A DNA stretch of 36,001 bases from Chloroflexota bacterium (GCA_029561345.1 JAKQJC010000069.1:1-36001); one strand, 5' to 3'. Counted from the stretch's first letter, positions 13,834 to 22,689 are shown. Numbers and translations are program-made. The notes: generated from the sequence alone by a model not told the origin.

Positions 13834-16106
13834 GGCCGGATGTAGGCCTGAGTCCAATCGGGCATGGCCGGCGGGCTGCTCAATTCGAGCTGTGCGCGCC
13901 AGGCTTCGTCCGTCATGCGCTGGTCGGGCGAAACGGTGAATTCGTAGTAGGTGTACACCACGCCCACGCCAATGGTCAGGGGCTGGTAAGGCAGCACCAC
14001 ATACATCAGTGTAGGATACCCCACCCCTTCTTCCAGCACGCCGCCAATGCCGGTGGCAATATCCGCCACCACCGGCGACTTCTGGTCTTCCAGGTAATTA
14101 CGGCCGCCAGTTGTGTCCGAATCAGCCGCAGCAACGGTCATGGCTTCCAGCCAGCCGCCGTAATACTGGATGCGCCAGTAATCGTCATTGCTGATGGCGC
14201 CGCCGCTCAGTTCCTTTTGCGATATATCCAGCAGGAAGCTCAGCTCTTCGGTCAGGTTGTCCAGGTTGCCCTGAGTCACTTCATCCAACAGGCCGCGGCT
14301 TTGCAGCCCGGTGCGGGTCATCTGCGCCAGCGCCAGCAGGCGGGCATAAGCTTCCGGGTTGGGTTCCACATAGCCGTGCGGCGGGGTGTCGGGGCCGCCG
14401 CCGCCCATTTCGGCCATCACCTGCTTGGAGTAGAGAATGGTGTCGTGCTTCAATTCAGTCCACGAGCTCAATGCCGCAGCCAGATCCTTCCTGGCCCAGG
14501 CGTCTGTCTGCATAAAAGCCGGATATTCCGCGCCTTTTTTGGCAAACACCGGCTGCAGGGCATACAGCCACGACCAGTACAGGTTCTGCGTCCAGGAGTC
14601 CAAGCCCAGCTTTGACACCTCATCCGTCACCTTGGTCATCTGTTTGGTGTAGTTCTCATATTCAGGCGCGCCCATCTCCTGCAGCAGCCTCAGCGCCAAT
14701 TCTGAGCCCTGGGCGGCAAAGAAATCGAGGGCTTTGGGCAGGTCGCGCGGTTTTTCCAGCGTGCCCACGTTGCGCCAGATCACCTGGCCAAACACGTATT
14801 CATCCAGGGTGAAGCGCTGGCCCATAAAGCGGAAGCCCTGAGTCACCTCGTTGCGATCCTGCCAGATGTACACCCACATAGAGTTGATCTGCGGCGGGGG
14901 CAGCTGGCGGGCGGCATCTATGAAATTCTGGAACAGGGCCGGGTCCGCGAAGGAAGTGAGCTGCGGGTTCTCACCGAAAATTTTATCGGAGATGACGCCG
15001 TATTCATAGACACCCAAATCGTCCGCCTTGCCGACGATGAACACGGTCGGATCATAGATGTTTTGCCACAGGGCCAGCGCTTTCTGCCCGGAGGGGCTGG
15101 CAGCAGTGCGCAGGGCCTGGGTGAGCAGCAGGGCGCGCTGGGTCTCCAGAGGGTCTTTCAGGCGGAAGGTCAGGCGACCGTACCACATCATTGCCTTGAA
15201 GTACATCTCAAGGTCGGCGCTGCGGGTGTAGTGCCCGCGCGGTATATACTGCGAATAGTCCTCAATCAGCTGCAAATCAGCCGGCTGAGCACTGTTGGCC
15301 CACAGCGGCGATGGATTGACCCCCGCCGCGCCGTTGATCAGCGCCAGCTCGGCATCCACATAATCCTTGGCCTCGGGCAAAACTGCATCGCCAGTTTGCA
15401 GCAGCGAGGCCGCAATGGTGAAAAAGGCCACATTGCGCAGGGCGGCATCTTCCAGGGAAGTGCCCTTCACCTGCTGGTACTGCTGGGTGGTGGCCGTCAC
15501 CATGGTGGAGGTCAATTCCTTGAGGGTCGGGATGAAGGAATTCTTTTCCAGATCGCGCAGCATCTTGTCAAAAAGCAGGTGATAGACATGGAATATCGAG
15601 TCAGTGGTGATGAACACCGGGGTGGAGTCGTAGCGAATCGACTCATAGCCCTGGTAAAACTCGCTGAAGCGTTTGCCGGGGTCCGCTGTTGGGGCAGCCA
15701 CCACAAAGCCATTGGTGCTCAGGTAAGGCCGCTGCGCGTCTGAAACATTGACCTGGTCCATATTGGTCACCTGGTTCAGGTCCACCGGCAGGGTGTAGCC
15801 GCCGCTGAAGGCTGTGGGCAGGGATACATTCTGCTGCTGGTACTCGGCAAAACGGCCGATATACACATCGTGCGCTTCCAGCACCGGCAGCGGCGGGCGG
15901 GTGACCTCAGGGGCGCTGGTGGGCGCGGTTTCGGCCGGACGGGTGGGTTCCGCCGCAGCGGTGGGGTTGAGAGGGGCCGCGGTGGGTTTAACGGGCGCGC
16001 TGGTAGGCGCGCTGGTTGCCTGTGTGGCAGCCGGCAGCGTGCACGACATGACCAGGGCCATGACGCAGCACACCACCGTCAACACATAGAGCTTGCTTTT
16101 TTGCAT
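13830..16106 (-). CDS. DUF3160 lipoprotein
   Basis: A 758-residue protein with a lipoprotein signal (KLYVLTVVCCVMALVMSC) followed by a low-complexity Thr/Ser/Pro/Ala linker (about 24-72). The rest is a single DUF3160 domain, recognisable from PYLSTNGFVVAAP, FYQGYESIRYDSTPVFITTD and SIFHVYHLLFDKMLRDLE near residues 125-180, and a conserved end containing YVVLPYQPLTIGVGVVYTYYEF. DUF3160 proteins are large, often surface-exposed proteins of Chloroflexota and other phyla without known function. The gene sits between a VCBS-type secreted protein (12 nt upstream) and CapA (4-nt overlap), suggesting one envelope-associated operon. Confidence 0.88.
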   Translation of the reverse strand: MQKSKLYVLTVVCCVMALVMSCTLPAATQATSAPTSAPVKPTAAPLNPTAAAEPTRPAETAPTSAPEVTRPPLPVLEAHDVYIGRFAEYQQQNVSLPTAFSGGYTLPVDLNQVTNMDQVNVSDAQRPYLSTNGFVVAAPTADPGKRFSEFYQGYESIRYDSTPVFITTDSIFHVYHLLFDKMLRDLEKNSFIPTLKELTSTMVTATTQQYQQVKGTSLEDAALRNVAFFTIAASLLQTGDAVLPEAKDYVDAELALINGAAGVNPSPLWANSAQPADLQLIEDYSQYIPRGHYTRSADLEMYFKAMMWYGRLTFRLKDPLETQRALLLTQALRTAASPSGQKALALWQNIYDPTVFIVGKADDLGVYEYGVISDKIFGENPQLTSFADPALFQNFIDAARQLPPPQINSMWVYIWQDRNEVTQGFRFMGQRFTLDEYVFGQVIWRNVGTLEKPRDLPKALDFFAAQGSELALRLLQEMGAPEYENYTKQMTKVTDEVSKLGLDSWTQNLYWSWLYALQPVFAKKGAEYPAFMQTDAWARKDLAAALSSWTELKHDTILYSKQVMAEMGGGGPDTPPHGYVEPNPEAYARLLALAQMTRTGLQSRGLLDEVTQGNLDNLTEELSFLLDISQKELSGGAISNDDYWRIQYYGGWLEAMTVAAADSDTTGGRNYLEDQKSPVVADIATGIGGVLEEGVGYPTLMYVVLPYQPLTIGVGVVYTYYEFTVSPDQRMTDEAWRAQLELSSPPAMPDWTQAYIRP

Positions 16107-16118
16107 TTTGTTCTCCTT

Positions 16119-16844
16119 TTACCGGGTGATGAGCCAGTTTTGCTTTGAACTTCCGATCACCTGAAGCTGGCGAAAAGGGCGATCTTCTTTGGCCGCCAGG
16201 GAAAAGCTGAAACCGCGCCAGCGCCAGACGGTCAATATGCCGCCCGCGCCGTCCGCGTCATAGTCACCTTCCAGCGCCGCCAGTTCCTGCCAGCCGTCGC
16301 CATCCAGGTCAACGGTTTTTAATTGCGATAATGGGCGGATAAGGGCTGACCCCGCCCAGAGTTCACGGTATCTTCCCTGCTTCCAGCCGATCAAAATGAC
16401 GTGACAGCTGCGGTTGTTTTGATCATGAAAGGCACTGATTCGCCCGCCTGCCGGCATAAAGCGGTCCACCGGCCAGGGTTTAAAAGGCCGCCAGACCAGC
16501 AGCACCGCCTCGGCCTGTCCATCCCGGTTCAGGTCGCTGACCTGGGCTTCTTTCACTTCCCAGGTATCCGGGCTTTGCCAGAGCAGCCCGCCGCGGCAGT
16601 CGGTGATGGTCAGGCCCTGGCCGGCTGCCAGCAAACATTCCGCCGCGCCGTCGCCATCCAAATCGCCAGCGGTCTGCGGGAAAAGCAGGGACATCGCCGG
16701 GGTAACCTGCGGCGAGGCCACCTCAGCCAGGCCTTCGCCCTGCCACTGCCAGATGACCGCCCGCGATGGGGAAACCAGGCAGAGCGCCAGAGCGCCCGCC
16801 AGAAGCAGCAAAGTTTTCATCATCATAATAGACGTCCGGCGCAT
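16119..16844 (-). CDS. Secreted protein with VCBS/FG-GAP-like calcium-binding repeats
   Basis: A 241-residue protein with an N-terminal signal sequence (MRRTSIMMMKTLLLLAGALA, cleavage likely after SRA). The mature part carries Asp-rich loops DLDGDGAAE, DLNRDGQAE and DLDGDGWQE (about residues 68, 107 and 180 of this start), the pattern of VCBS/FG-GAP beta-propeller blades that bind calcium. It contains about four blades, short for a full propeller. The start is uncertain among 16844, 16826 and 16820; no clear ribosome binding site separates them. It is the first gene of the minus-strand operon with DUF3160, CapA and the short NACHT ATPase. Confidence 0.68.
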   Translation of the reverse strand: MRRTSIMMMKTLLLLAGALALCLVSPSRAVIWQWQGEGLAEVASPQVTPAMSLLFPQTAGDLDGDGAAECLLAAGQGLTITDCRGGLLWQSPDTWEVKEAQVSDLNRDGQAEAVLLVWRPFKPWPVDRFMPAGGRISAFHDQNNRSCHVILIGWKQGRYRELWAGSALIRPLSQLKTVDLDGDGWQELAALEGDYDADGAGGILTVWRWRGFSFSLAAKEDRPFRQLQVIGSSKQNWLITR

Positions 16845-16985
16845 GTTGGGAGTTCCCGAATTAATTGTAACACCAATCACCTTCCATACGGGGCCGTGGG
16901 CAGAAAACGCCTGCAGCAAAGTTTTACCATCAGGGGAGCCAGAACTGCGTAAATTAAGAATCAGATTAAGAAATCCGAGAATCAT

Positions 16986-17014
16986 TTGACAAACCCCTCC
17001 AAAAGACGTAGCAT
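16986..17014 (+). promoter_or_regulatory. ilvE promoter (sigma-70 type)
   Basis: A perfect TTGACA (16986-16991), a 17-nt spacer and TAGCAT (17009-17014). Transcription would start near 17021, just ahead of the leader peptide's ribosome binding site. Confidence 0.75.
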
Positions 17015-17045
17015 TTCATCTAATATGTCCTTAAGGGAAACCATT

Positions 17046-17159
17046 TTGTCTGATCAACCTGCCTGCGCCATGATTCTTGTGATCGTCCTTGCGGCCCTCC
17101 TGCTTTTGGAGAGCCGGTTTTCACATGGAGCGGCCGGGCAGCCTGGCCAGATTGGATGA
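17046..17159 (+). CDS. Branched-chain amino acid leader peptide of the ilvE attenuator
   Basis: TTG at 17046 lies 9 nt after AAGGGA (17031-17036) and opens a 37-codon frame that includes MILVIVLAALLLLESRF. The run of Ile, Leu and Val codons (17073-17108) is what attenuator leader peptides of ilv/leu operons show, and it precedes a branched-chain aminotransferase. The stop TGA at 17157-17159 is 30 nt before the terminator. An internal ATG at 17070 is an alternative start without a ribosome binding site. A short membrane peptide would have a similar composition, but the surrounding RNA architecture favours the regulatory reading. Confidence 0.7.
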   Translation: MSDQPACAMILVIVLAALLLLESRFSHGAAGQPGQIG

Positions 17160-17220
17160 CAAGCACAAGCACCACCTGCACCTGATCCGAACCGCTCCGT
17201 CAAGGAGCGGTTTTATTTTT
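17093..17220 (+). promoter_or_regulatory. Attenuator with competing hairpins and intrinsic terminator upstream of ilvE
   Basis: Four segments can pair in alternative ways. Segment 1 GGCCCTCC (17093-17100, inside the Leu codons) pairs with segment 2 GGAGCGGCC (17127-17135). Segment 2 GGAGCGG also pairs perfectly with segment 3 CCGCTCC (17192-17198). Segments 3 and 4 form the terminator AACCGCTCC (17190-17198) / GGAGCGGTT (17204-17212) followed by TTTTATTTTT. A ribosome stalled on Ile/Leu/Val codons would mask segment 1, free segment 2 for segment 3, and prevent termination. This is the classical attenuation layout; the pairing is read by eye. Confidence 0.72.
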
Positions 17221-17292
17221 CCAATGAAGTCGAGGGGTGGGTAACCTTCCCTTTGCAAAACAGCTATTATTTTGTAATCACAGGAGAAGAAG

Positions 17293-18213
17293 ATGGCGAT
17301 CAACGTGAAATTTATCTGGATGGATGGACAGATGATGGAGGCCGAAAAAGCCACCGTCCCCTTCCTCAACACAACCCTGCACTACGGTCTGGGCGTTTTT
17401 GAAGGCATCCGCTGCTACGATGCCGACCAGGGCCCGGCCATTTTCCGGCTGGCAGAGCACATGGAACGCCTTAACCAATCGGCCAAAGTTCTCGGCTTCC
17501 GCCAGCTGCCTTACAGCGTGGAGACGCTCTGCCAGGCTGCCCGCGATGTGGTTTCGGTCAATGGGCTGCGCTCCTGTTATATCCGCCCCCTGATCTTCCA
17601 CGACAGCCCTTCCTGCGGGCTGAACCTGGATGCAGGGCAGGCCCGGGTGGGCATTGCTGCCTGGGAATGGAACGCTTACCTGGGTGAAGACGCGCTGGAA
17701 AAAGGCGTACGCATGAATGTGTCATCCTTCACTCGCCACCACCCCAACATCAGCATGACCAAAGCCAAGATCACCGGAAACTACACCAACAGCGTCCTGG
17801 CCAAGACCGAATCCATCCGTCTGGGCTTTGACGAAGCCCTGATGCTGGACCCGCAGGGCTATGTGGCCGAATGCACCGGCGAAAACCTCTTCCTGGTGCG
17901 CAAAGGCGTCCTTTACACCCCCCACACCGCTGCCATCCTCGAAGGCCTCACCCGCGATGCCCTGATCACCCTGGCCCGCGACCTGGGGTATACGGTCGTA
18001 GAAGAACCCATCAGCCGCGACCAGCTTTACATCGCTGATGAGGTGTTTGTCTCAGGCACGGCGGCCGAAGTGGTGCCGGTCACCGAGGTGGATTTTCGCG
18101 TGATCGGCAGCGGAAAAATGGGCCCCATCACCCGCGCCGTGCAGCAGGCTTTCCATGCCGCTATCAAGGGCCGCCACCCCCGCTCGGCCGGCTGGCTGGA
18201 TTACATCTCATAA
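17293..18213 (+). CDS. ilvE: Branched-chain amino acid aminotransferase
   Basis: A 306-residue fold-type IV PLP aminotransferase. HYGLGVFEGIRCY (about residues 30-42) is the conserved N-terminal motif, the PLP lysine is Lys159 in TKAKITGNYTNS, and the cofactor-binding signature AECTGENLFLVRKG is near residues 195-208, followed by ADEVFVSGTAAEVVPV. It transfers the amino group between glutamate and the keto acids of Leu, Ile and Val, the last step of their synthesis. A GGAGAAGAAG ribosome binding site precedes the ATG. It stands alone, preceded by a leader peptide and attenuator, which fits the assignment to the branched-chain enzyme and not to D-amino acid transaminase or aminodeoxychorismate lyase. 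Confidence 0.94.
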   Translation: MAINVKFIWMDGQMMEAEKATVPFLNTTLHYGLGVFEGIRCYDADQGPAIFRLAEHMERLNQSAKVLGFRQLPYSVETLCQAARDVVSVNGLRSCYIRPLIFHDSPSCGLNLDAGQARVGIAAWEWNAYLGEDALEKGVRMNVSSFTRHHPNISMTKAKITGNYTNSVLAKTESIRLGFDEALMLDPQGYVAECTGENLFLVRKGVLYTPHTAAILEGLTRDALITLARDLGYTVVEEPISRDQLYIADEVFVSGTAAEVVPVTEVDFRVIGSGKMGPITRAVQQAFHAAIKGRHPRSAGWLDYIS

Positions 18214-18235
18214 AGGCGACTGTTCAGGGGTATTC

Positions 18236-18359
18236 CGTAAAACGTCACAGGGTGTTTTTTCCCCCATCCCCACCCGCCGGCGGGGGCTGAGATAATTGAG
18301 AGGTGTTTTGGGCCCGCAAAGGAGGCCCCAAACACCTCTTGCGGTTAATCCCTGGTTAC
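18236..18359 (-). repeat. Intergenic repeat copy C (degenerate, minus orientation)
   Basis: Read on the minus strand it has GTAACC, ATTAACCGCAAG, a hairpin (18300-18314 / 18324-18338, GAGGTGTTTTGGGCC in one arm with one G-T pair), a CACCCGCCGGCGGGGGC box (18261-18277 on the plus strand) and TGTGACG, in the same order as copy A. The outer ends are degraded. It lies between ilvE and the GT39 gene. Confidence 0.6.
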
Positions 18360-18594
18360 AAAACAATCGTTAACCCAGAAAAACGCTCAAAGCATGAAAT
18401 AATCGGTCTTTTGCACCTTGCCTGAGCAGAAACAAATCATGCATCAGTCGCCGCGCCCGCAGAGATGGCCAGGTGATATTTGCTTGCGGTTTAATTGCAG
18501 CAGATTTTTTAATGCCAAACGTTTACCAAAACTAAACCAGTTCTGAACAGCTCCATGTTATTCTCTAATCAACCTGAAGATGGAGGCTGTTTTT
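18360..18594. other. Upstream region of the GT39 gene
   Basis: No gene is seen. It is AT-richer than the surroundings and probably carries the promoter of the glycosyltransferase gene; no confident -35/-10 pair could be picked. Confidence 0.4.
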
Positions 18595-20505
18595 ATGGAC
18601 ACCCTGACCGATCATACCGCATCATCCCGCCGCCAGCGCGCCGTGATCCTTACTGCGCTGGTTGCCATCATTCTCCTGGGCGCTTTTCTGCGCTTTTACC
18701 AGCTTGGCCAATCGGGTGTTGGCAACCTCTATTACGCATCCACCGTCAAGAGCATGCTCACCTCGTGGCACAACTTTTTCTATGCCGCCTACGAGCCCGG
18801 TGGTTCGGTATCGGTGGATAAACCTCCGGTTGGATTCTGGTTCCAGGCGCTCTCTGCTGCCATTTTCGGCCTGAATGGGTTTGCCCTGGCCCTGCCCCAG
18901 GCTCTGGCCGGGGTGCTGGCCCTGCCGCTTCTATTCCTGATGGTTAAGAAAATCTTTGGCAGCCTGGCCGGCCTGATTGCCGCCCTGGTGCTGGCGGTTT
19001 CGCCCATCACCATCGCCGCTGAGCGCAACAACACCGTGGACGGCCTGCTGGTGTTCGTCCTGCTGCTGTCCATCTGGGCCGCCTGGCGCGCTGTGGATAG
19101 CGGACGCCTGCGCTGGCTGCTGCTGGGCGCGGCCCTGGTGGGGCTGGGTTTTAATATCAAAATGCTGCAGGCCTATATGGTCGTGCCTGCCTTTTATACG
19201 CTCTATTTCTTCGGTGCCAAACACGGCTGGGGGCGGCGCATCTGGCACCTGGCCCTGGCCACCATTGTCCTCATGGTGGTGTCGTTCTCATGGGCAGCGG
19301 CGGTGGATCTCACCCCGGCTGATCAGCGGCCCTATGTGGGCGGCAGCGGCGATAATTCGGTCTTCAGCCTGATCTTTGGTCATAACGGCCTGGCCCGCAT
19401 CTTCAGCGTCAATGAAAGCGCGGCAGCTGCCACCGTCACAGACCAGGTCAGCACCAACACACCCGGCCGCATCACCTCCGAAGTGGGGGCCGCCGGCTGG
19501 CTGCGCCTGGTGAACACCCAGCTGGCTGCGCAAATCGGCTGGCTGCTGCCGCTGGCGATGATGGGCCTGCTGCTGGCAGCCTGCCAGGTGCGCTGGCGCC
19601 CGTCCCTATCTGGCACCGGCCTGGCTGTGCTCACCTGGGCCGCCTGGCTGCTGCCCTGCGCCCTCTATTTTTCCTTCAACAGCGGCATCATGCACACCTA
19701 TTACCTGAGCATGCTCGGCCCGGCTCTGGGCGCCATCATCGCCATCACATTCTGGGCGTTATCCCAACTGCGGCAGACCCATCGCTGGCTGGGGTTTGGC
19801 CTGGCGGCCCTCATCAGCGGCCTCACCGCTGCCTATGAGGTGTGGGTGCTCAGCCTCTATCCCGCTTACGCGCTGGGCGGCACCATTGTCCTTCTGACCC
19901 TGTTGTTGACGGGCCTGGTTCTGCTGGCCTGGAGTCAGCAGGACAGGCTGGCCCAGGTTGCCATGGCGCTTGTTCTGGCAGGCTTTCTGGCAGGTCCGGC
20001 GCTCTGGTCGGGCCTGACCACGCTCAATGCCAACCCCAATTCTTCCCTCCCCAAAGCCGGCCCCGCTGAAAGCATCCAGGCAGGTCCAATGCCAGCATCT
20101 GACGGCAGCAGCCGTCAGCCTTCCAGCCAGGGCAGCCGGCCCAGCAGTTCAGCCCTGCAAACTTTCCTGCTCCAAAATACCACTCCCGATCAATTTTTGG
20201 TGGCGGTCAACAGCTCCAATGAGGCTTCTCCCCTTATTTTGGCCACCGGGCGGGCTGTGCTGACCCTGGGCGGGTTCAGCGGCGGCGATTCGATCATGGG
20301 GCTGGATGCCTTCAAAGCTTTGGTGAAAAGCGGGCGGCTGCGCTATGTGCAGGTCAGCAATTCCATGCAGCAGTCGCAGCGCGAGATCGCCAACTGGGTG
20401 ACATCCACCTGCAGCCCAGCCCAGCTGACGGCTGCCGTTTCCACTCAGACGATGAGCCAGCGCGGGCCGCAGAGCCAGGGTGCTCTTTACGACTGTGCGC
20501 CGTAA
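18595..20505 (+). CDS. GT39-family (ArnT/PMT-like) membrane glycosyltransferase
   Basis: A 636-residue polytopic membrane protein. The first span (about 20-40) ends in GAFLRFYQLGQSG, the usual start of GT39 proteins; the first extracytoplasmic loop has ASTVKSMLTSWHNFFYAAYEPGGS followed by VDKPPVGFW, whose Asp/Lys-Pro-Pro is the catalytic-loop signature. About 12 spans precede a Ser/Gln/Pro-rich linker (about 500-525) and an extracytoplasmic C-terminal domain (about 526-636, LATGRAVLTLGGFSGGD). It probably transfers a sugar from a polyprenyl carrier to an envelope acceptor. The ATG at 18595 was preferred because GGAGG is 8 nt upstream; another ATG is at 18580. A two-component system follows 80 nt downstream. 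Confidence 0.85.
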   Translation: MDTLTDHTASSRRQRAVILTALVAIILLGAFLRFYQLGQSGVGNLYYASTVKSMLTSWHNFFYAAYEPGGSVSVDKPPVGFWFQALSAAIFGLNGFALALPQALAGVLALPLLFLMVKKIFGSLAGLIAALVLAVSPITIAAERNNTVDGLLVFVLLLSIWAAWRAVDSGRLRWLLLGAALVGLGFNIKMLQAYMVVPAFYTLYFFGAKHGWGRRIWHLALATIVLMVVSFSWAAAVDLTPADQRPYVGGSGDNSVFSLIFGHNGLARIFSVNESAAAATVTDQVSTNTPGRITSEVGAAGWLRLVNTQLAAQIGWLLPLAMMGLLLAACQVRWRPSLSGTGLAVLTWAAWLLPCALYFSFNSGIMHTYYLSMLGPALGAIIAITFWALSQLRQTHRWLGFGLAALISGLTAAYEVWVLSLYPAYALGGTIVLLTLLLTGLVLLAWSQQDRLAQVAMALVLAGFLAGPALWSGLTTLNANPNSSLPKAGPAESIQAGPMPASDGSSRQPSSQGSRPSSSALQTFLLQNTTPDQFLVAVNSSNEASPLILATGRAVLTLGGFSGGDSIMGLDAFKALVKSGRLRYVQVSNSMQQSQREIANWVTSTCSPAQLTAAVSTQTMSQRGPQSQGALYDCAP

Positions 20506-20584
20506 GATCGCCTTCCGTTTACAATTTTCTTTCACGGCGAGGTGAGATACAATGATAAGCACAATTGATTTTCCGGGAGAAGTT

Positions 20585-21286
20585 ATGAGCAGAACCATCC
20601 TCGTTGTGGACGATAAATCCAGCGTGCGCCTGATGCTGCGCGATGTGCTCACCGAAGAAGGTTTCCGGGTGGTGACCGCTGAAGACGGCCAGCAGGCCCT
20701 CTATGCCGCCCGCCAGGAAAAGCCCGATCTGATTTTGCTGGATGTGATGATGCCCAACATGAACGGGCTCGATTTCATCCGCACCTACCGCCGCGAACAA
20801 AACACCCCCATCATTCTGCTCACCGCGCGCATGGAAGAATCAGACAAGGTGGTGGGTCTGGAGCTGGGCGCTGACGATTACATCACCAAACCCTTCAGCA
20901 TGCGCGAACTCACCGCCCGCATCCGCGCCGTGCTGCGCCGCACCGGCGGCGAAAGCGGCGCCGCCCTCTCTGATGTGCTGCGCTGCGGCGGGCTGAGCCT
21001 GGACCGCGCCAGTCACGAAGTGATTCTGGACGGGCAAAAGGTCAGCCTCACGCCTTCCGAATTTGACCTGCTGGACGTGCTGATGACTTCGCCCGGCCGG
21101 GTTTATTCCCGTCTTGAACTGCTGGAGCGCCTGCAGGGCACCTCGTTTGAAGGCGTGGCGCGCACCATTGATGTGCATGTGCGTAACCTGCGCAGTAAAA
21201 TTGACCCCGATGCCGCCAACCCCCGCTTTATCGAAACCGTGTTTGGCGTGGGCTACCGATTCAAACCTGAAGAGAGGTCTTTGTGA
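20585..21286 (+). CDS. OmpR-family response regulator
   Basis: A 233-residue response regulator. The receiver domain has the acidic pair Asp9-Asp10 (TILVVDD), the phosphorylation site Asp53 in LILLDVMMP, and Lys102 in YITKPF. The C-terminal winged helix (about 135-230) shows LTPSEFDLLDVLMTSPGRVYS and ends ARTIDVHVRNLRSKI...FGVGYRF, the OmpR/PhoB signature. It binds DNA as a dimer after phosphorylation by its partner kinase. The ATG at 20585 has GGGAGA upstream and begins exactly at the receiver; an earlier in-frame ATG at 20552 adds unneeded residues. The kinase gene overlaps by 4 nt (GTGA). Confidence 0.93.
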   Translation: MSRTILVVDDKSSVRLMLRDVLTEEGFRVVTAEDGQQALYAARQEKPDLILLDVMMPNMNGLDFIRTYRREQNTPIILLTARMEESDKVVGLELGADDYITKPFSMRELTARIRAVLRRTGGESGAALSDVLRCGGLSLDRASHEVILDGQKVSLTPSEFDLLDVLMTSPGRVYSRLELLERLQGTSFEGVARTIDVHVRNLRSKIDPDAANPRFIETVFGVGYRFKPEERSL

Positions 21287-22689
21287 AACGTTCCCTCACC
21301 CTCCGGTTGGTGCTGGCCTTTGCCATTGTCAGTTTGGCTGGCATCGCCCTGGCGGCTCTGTTTGTCTGGCGCGCCACCACCAGCGAATTTGACCGCCTGG
21401 TGATTGACCGCCGCCAGGAAGAGTTTATCAACTTCTTGGTGAATTACTACGAAGCCAACGGATCCTGGGATGGCATTGCCCAGGCCCTGAACAAACAAAC
21501 GACGCAGCCGCTCACCGACCCGCACGAGGGCAGCAAACGAAGCCCTTTCACACTAGTGGATAACGAAGGCAAAGTGTTGACCCAGGGAGGGCCGTTTCCG
21601 CTGGATGCCCGAGTGAGCGCTGAACAAATGAGCAAGGGCGCTCCGGTCATGGTCAACAACCAGCAGGTGGGCCGGCTGATCAACAACGACAGCAAACCGG
21701 AATACAACCTGCTTGAAGAGCAGTATATTCACCGCACCAACATTGCGCTGCTGGTGGCCGGGTTGGTGGCCACCCTGGCGGCGGCCCTGCTGGGGCTGCT
21801 CATGGCGCGCACCATTACCCGCCCGCTGCGAGAGCTGACCCTGGCCGCCCATACCCTGGCCGAAGGCACGCGGACGGGATTGCAGGTGGCGGTGCGCACC
21901 CAGGATGAAATCGGCGAACTGGCCGCCGCCTTCAACCGCATGAGCGCCGATCTGCAGCGCGCCAGCCAGATGCGCATGCAAATGACCGCTGATATCGCCC
22001 ACGACCTGCGCACCCCGCTGACCGTCATCACCGGTTACCTCGAGTCGCTGCGCGACGGGGTGCTTAAGCCCACTCAGGAACGCTTTGAAGTGCTTTATAA
22101 TGAAGCGCGCCACCTTCAGCGCCTGGTGGAAGATTTACGCACCCTTTCGCTGACCGACGCTGGCTGCCTGGCTGTGCTGCCGCAAAAGACCTCGCCAGCC
22201 GAACTGCTGGAAGATGCGCGCCAGGCTTTTTTGCACCGTGCTGAAAAAGCAAACATCACCCTTTCCGTGCAGGCGCAGCCCAACCTGCCCGATGTGGAAG
22301 TGGACCCTGAACGGCTGGAACAGGTGCTGGGCAACCTGCTCAGCAATGCCCTGCGCTACACCCCCGCCGGCGGGTGCATCCTGCTTTCAGCCGCAGCCCA
22401 AAACAAGGGGGTGGCCATCACCGTCAGCGACAGCGGCAGCGGCATTTCTGCCGAGGCCCTGCCCCACATTTTTGAACGCTTTTACCGCGCAGAACCTGAC
22501 CGCGCCGAACAAAATGGCGAAAGCGGCCTGGGCCTGGCCATTGCCCGTTCGCTGGTGGAACTGCACGGCGGCGTCATCAACGCCGTCAGCCCGGGCGCCC
22601 TGGGCGGCGCTGAAATGCGCATCTGGCTGCCGCTGGCCATGCCCACCCGCCCTAAAGCCAACTGCGGATCGGGCGGCAGTCCGGTTTAA
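21283..22689 (+). CDS. Membrane sensor histidine kinase (BaeS/PhoR-like)
   Basis: A 468-residue kinase starting at GTG within the stop of the regulator gene. TM1 is about residues 9-30, an extracytoplasmic sensor region follows (31-150), TM2 is about 152-175, and a HAMP domain (about 178-228, TRPLRELTLAAHTLAEG). The dimerisation helix has the phosphoacceptor His240 in ADIAHDLRTPLTVITGYLE. The ATPase domain shows the N box near LLSNALRYTPAGG, the G1 box DSGSGI and the G2 box GESGLGLAI. It phosphorylates the OmpR-type regulator. The signal is unknown; the GT39 gene upstream suggests an envelope link. Confidence 0.93.
   Translation: MKRSLTLRLVLAFAIVSLAGIALAALFVWRATTSEFDRLVIDRRQEEFINFLVNYYEANGSWDGIAQALNKQTTQPLTDPHEGSKRSPFTLVDNEGKVLTQGGPFPLDARVSAEQMSKGAPVMVNNQQVGRLINNDSKPEYNLLEEQYIHRTNIALLVAGLVATLAAALLGLLMARTITRPLRELTLAAHTLAEGTRTGLQVAVRTQDEIGELAAAFNRMSADLQRASQMRMQMTADIAHDLRTPLTVITGYLESLRDGVLKPTQERFEVLYNEARHLQRLVEDLRTLSLTDAGCLAVLPQKTSPAELLEDARQAFLHRAEKANITLSVQAQPNLPDVEVDPERLEQVLGNLLSNALRYTPAGGCILLSAAAQNKGVAITVSDSGSGISAEALPHIFERFYRAEPDRAEQNGESGLGLAIARSLVELHGGVINAVSPGALGGAEMRIWLPLAMPTRPKANCGSGGSPV

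Noticed and set aside
20518..20553. Promoter TTTACA/TACAAT before the response regulator
   Set aside because: The spacer is 24 nt, too long for a sigma-70 promoter.
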